Positions 62,209 through 64,000 of a stretch of DNA of 64,000 nucleotides are shown one piece after another (position 1 is the first letter of the stretch; every line of letters begins with the position of its first letter). A model generated the notes under the pieces. That model saw only the letters and a program-made list of their open reading frames with translations, made no database searches and had not been told where the DNA came from. The stretch spans positions 1-64,000 of the forward strand of contig CANSTR010000003.1 in assembly GCA_947649935.1 (NCBI GenBank), in the 5' to 3' direction. Origin of the DNA: an uncultured Clostridia bacterium (GTDB lineage: Bacteria > Bacillota > Clostridia > TANB77 > CAG-508). The position numbers were made by a program, and so were the translations under genes.

Positions 62209-62391
62209 TTTTCTAACATTTTTCTATTAAGCATTCATATAATATTGTAAAAAAATGGAGATTAAGTAGAGTTAAGATATTGTTTTGGTGTAGTTTTGAT
62301 ATAAAATGAATTTTTAAGAAAATAAAAATAGAGTATTGATAAAGTTGAATCTATCAATACTCTTTTATTGTGAATAAAATAAGCTTAGATT

Positions 62392-62796
62392 TTATTTAAG
62401 TTTATAGCCTGCACCTCTAACAGTTTCTATAATATCATTTCCTAATTTTTTTCTTATATTTTTAATATGTGTATTTACTATTTTTTCATCTCCGAAATAA
62501 TCATAACTCCAGACAGTATTTAACAGATTATCTCTTGAAAAAACTTTATGAGGATTTTCCATAAATGATTTTAATATTTCAAATTCCTTTGTTGTCAAAA
62601 ATACTTTTGTTCCATTTTGCATTACTTCATAATTTTCCTTATTTAAAGTAATATTCTTATAATGCATTATATTATTATTTTTTGATTTGTCTATTTCAGA
62701 TATTGTAGTAATGTCTGTAATTGATATCTCAGTAGATATTTCATTCAAGAATTTATCTATTAACTTATCATCTTGTATTATCAATATTTTTGGCAT
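62392..62796 (-). CDS. Response regulator-like protein with truncated receiver and winged-helix effector
   Basis: ILIIQDDKLIDKFLNE then FLTTKEFEILKSFMENPHKVFSRDNLLNTVWSYDYFGDEKIVNTHIKNIRKKLG. Confidence 0.75.
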   Translation of the reverse strand: MPKILIIQDDKLIDKFLNEISTEISITDITTISEIDKSKNNNIMHYKNITLNKENYEVMQNGTKVFLTTKEFEILKSFMENPHKVFSRDNLLNTVWSYDYFGDEKIVNTHIKNIRKKLGNDIIETVRGAGYKLK

Positions 62797-62870
62797 ACAA
62801 TTCTCCCCCCTCTATTAGTATTGTCTTTCAAATATTTTGTAAATTATATATGCAATTTGTTTTTCTTACT

Positions 62871-64000
62871 CTATGTAAATGAATATAGATATATTGGATA
62901 TAAAGAAAAACATTTCATAAAATCGAAACCTAGCAAAATTAATAATACTGGTATGCCAAGTATTAAAATTCCAAAAAAGATTGTTTGTATATTACTTTTT
63001 CGCCATCCTGAAAAAGTAAATATGATACTACTTATAATTAATCCTGTACATACTTGTAAAAATAATTTTAGCAATATTAATCCAATAATAGGCATTCCAA
63101 AAAATAAATTATGATAAATAGGTATATCTCTTGTTGATAAGAACAATCCATTTATTGGAAATGCTTTAGATACACTAATAAATCTACAAATAAATGGCAA
63201 AATGCAAAATGCTACTGTTAAAATGATTGATGTCTTGACTTTGGACTTGATAATTTCTTTCTTACCTTTTTTAGTTGCACTAAATAAGTTCCACGCTTTA
63301 TTTTGATTTTCCATAGACATAATATTGCTAAAAACAAATATTAAACCTAATGTAAGTAAAATAAAATCATTAAGTACTTCATTATTACCCATTATTCCAA
63401 ATAAATATAAATATCCTGTATCATATATATAATTTCTGTTATCTTCATTAACAAAATTATATTGTTCTAAAACTCGTTCAAATGTCGGATAAAATGCTGT
63501 TATCCTATACCATTCTATTTTCATCATATCCCCTGTTATTGGGTTAATTTTTCCAGAATCAACACATTGATCTATTTCTTTAATTTTTGAAAAAGCTTCA
63601 CTATATCTTGCTTTTTCAGTTTCAATAAGTTTTATTTTTTCATCTGTTTGTTCTCGCTCTAATTTCAACATAATATTTTTATAATATTGTTCCTGCACGG
63701 ATGGAGTATATGTCCTTTTTAATTCGTTACAGCATATTAAAACACTAAATATTAAAATGATTATAATTCCCTTATTAGTAATTATAGTTTTATAAAATTC
63801 GTGTCTTAACAATGATGTGTGAGGATGAAATTTTAATGCAAAGTTCTTTGTAGATTTCCTTATTTCTAAACTCTTTCCTCTTAAAAAGAATATATAACAT
63901 AGTACAGTTCCTATTATAATCGCAATAATTATAATAAACCAAGCCAAAAGTGTTTGAGCAATTGGATAATTAAACAAATTAAAATTTAGATACGAGCCAT
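62871..64000 (-). CDS. ABC-type permease-like membrane protein, open at right edge
   Basis: Multi-TM 368 aa ORF; frame remains open to the window edge upstream of TTG 63977. Confidence 0.6.
   Translation of the reverse strand, partial: GSYLNFNLFNYPIAQTLLAWFIIIIAIIIGTVLCYIFFLRGKSLEIRKSTKNFALKFHPHTSLLRHEFYKTIITNKGIIIILIFSVLICCNELKRTYTPSVQEQYYKNIMLKLEREQTDEKIKLIETEKARYSEAFSKIKEIDQCVDSGKINPITGDMMKIEWYRITAFYPTFERVLEQYNFVNEDNRNYIYDTGYLYLFGIMGNNEVLNDFILLTLGLIFVFSNIMSMENQNKAWNLFSATKKGKKEIIKSKVKTSIILTVAFCILPFICRFISVSKAFPINGLFLSTRDIPIYHNLFFGMPIIGLILLKLFLQVCTGLIISSIIFTFSGWRKSNIQTIFFGILILGIPVLLILLGFDFMKCFSLYPIYLYSFT

Overview
AT-rich window, probably a Clostridia/Firmicutes chromosome (possibly a MAG), with almost all genes on the minus strand. 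Core content: rpmB, tRNA-Thr(CGT), a Lon-like protease, tsaE/tsaB/rimI, a VanRS-like two-component system, three sets of ABC exporters, dltA/dltC-like genes, hisS, rimO, pth, Sua5/YwlC, purM, purA, purB and lexA. An integrative-element end begins near 55 kb, with serine recombinases, a MazF-like toxin and a sigma-like gene, and runs off the right edge. The strongest observation is a pattern of split genes. Six chromosomal genes (tsaE, an amidase, the DltA-like ligase, vanW, purA, purB) are each broken by a +1 frameshift, and each break falls exactly on an in-frame CGG codon. Skipping the C gives a GGN glycine codon and restores the full-length protein. A hand scan found essentially no in-frame CGG elsewhere in the core genes; the only others are one each in four accessory-looking genes that have their own consensus-like promoters. 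This looks more like programmed +1 recoding at CGG (or an unassigned/quadruplet CGGN codon) than sequencing error. Other observations: dispersed GTAGGGGC...GCCCCTAC hairpins that abut stop codons, a resolvase-like protein lacking the catalytic Ser, an RBS-sequestering hairpin ahead of the element's sigma-like gene, a response regulator with a deleted receiver core, and a possible ART-like domain in a protein paired with a Lon-like protease.
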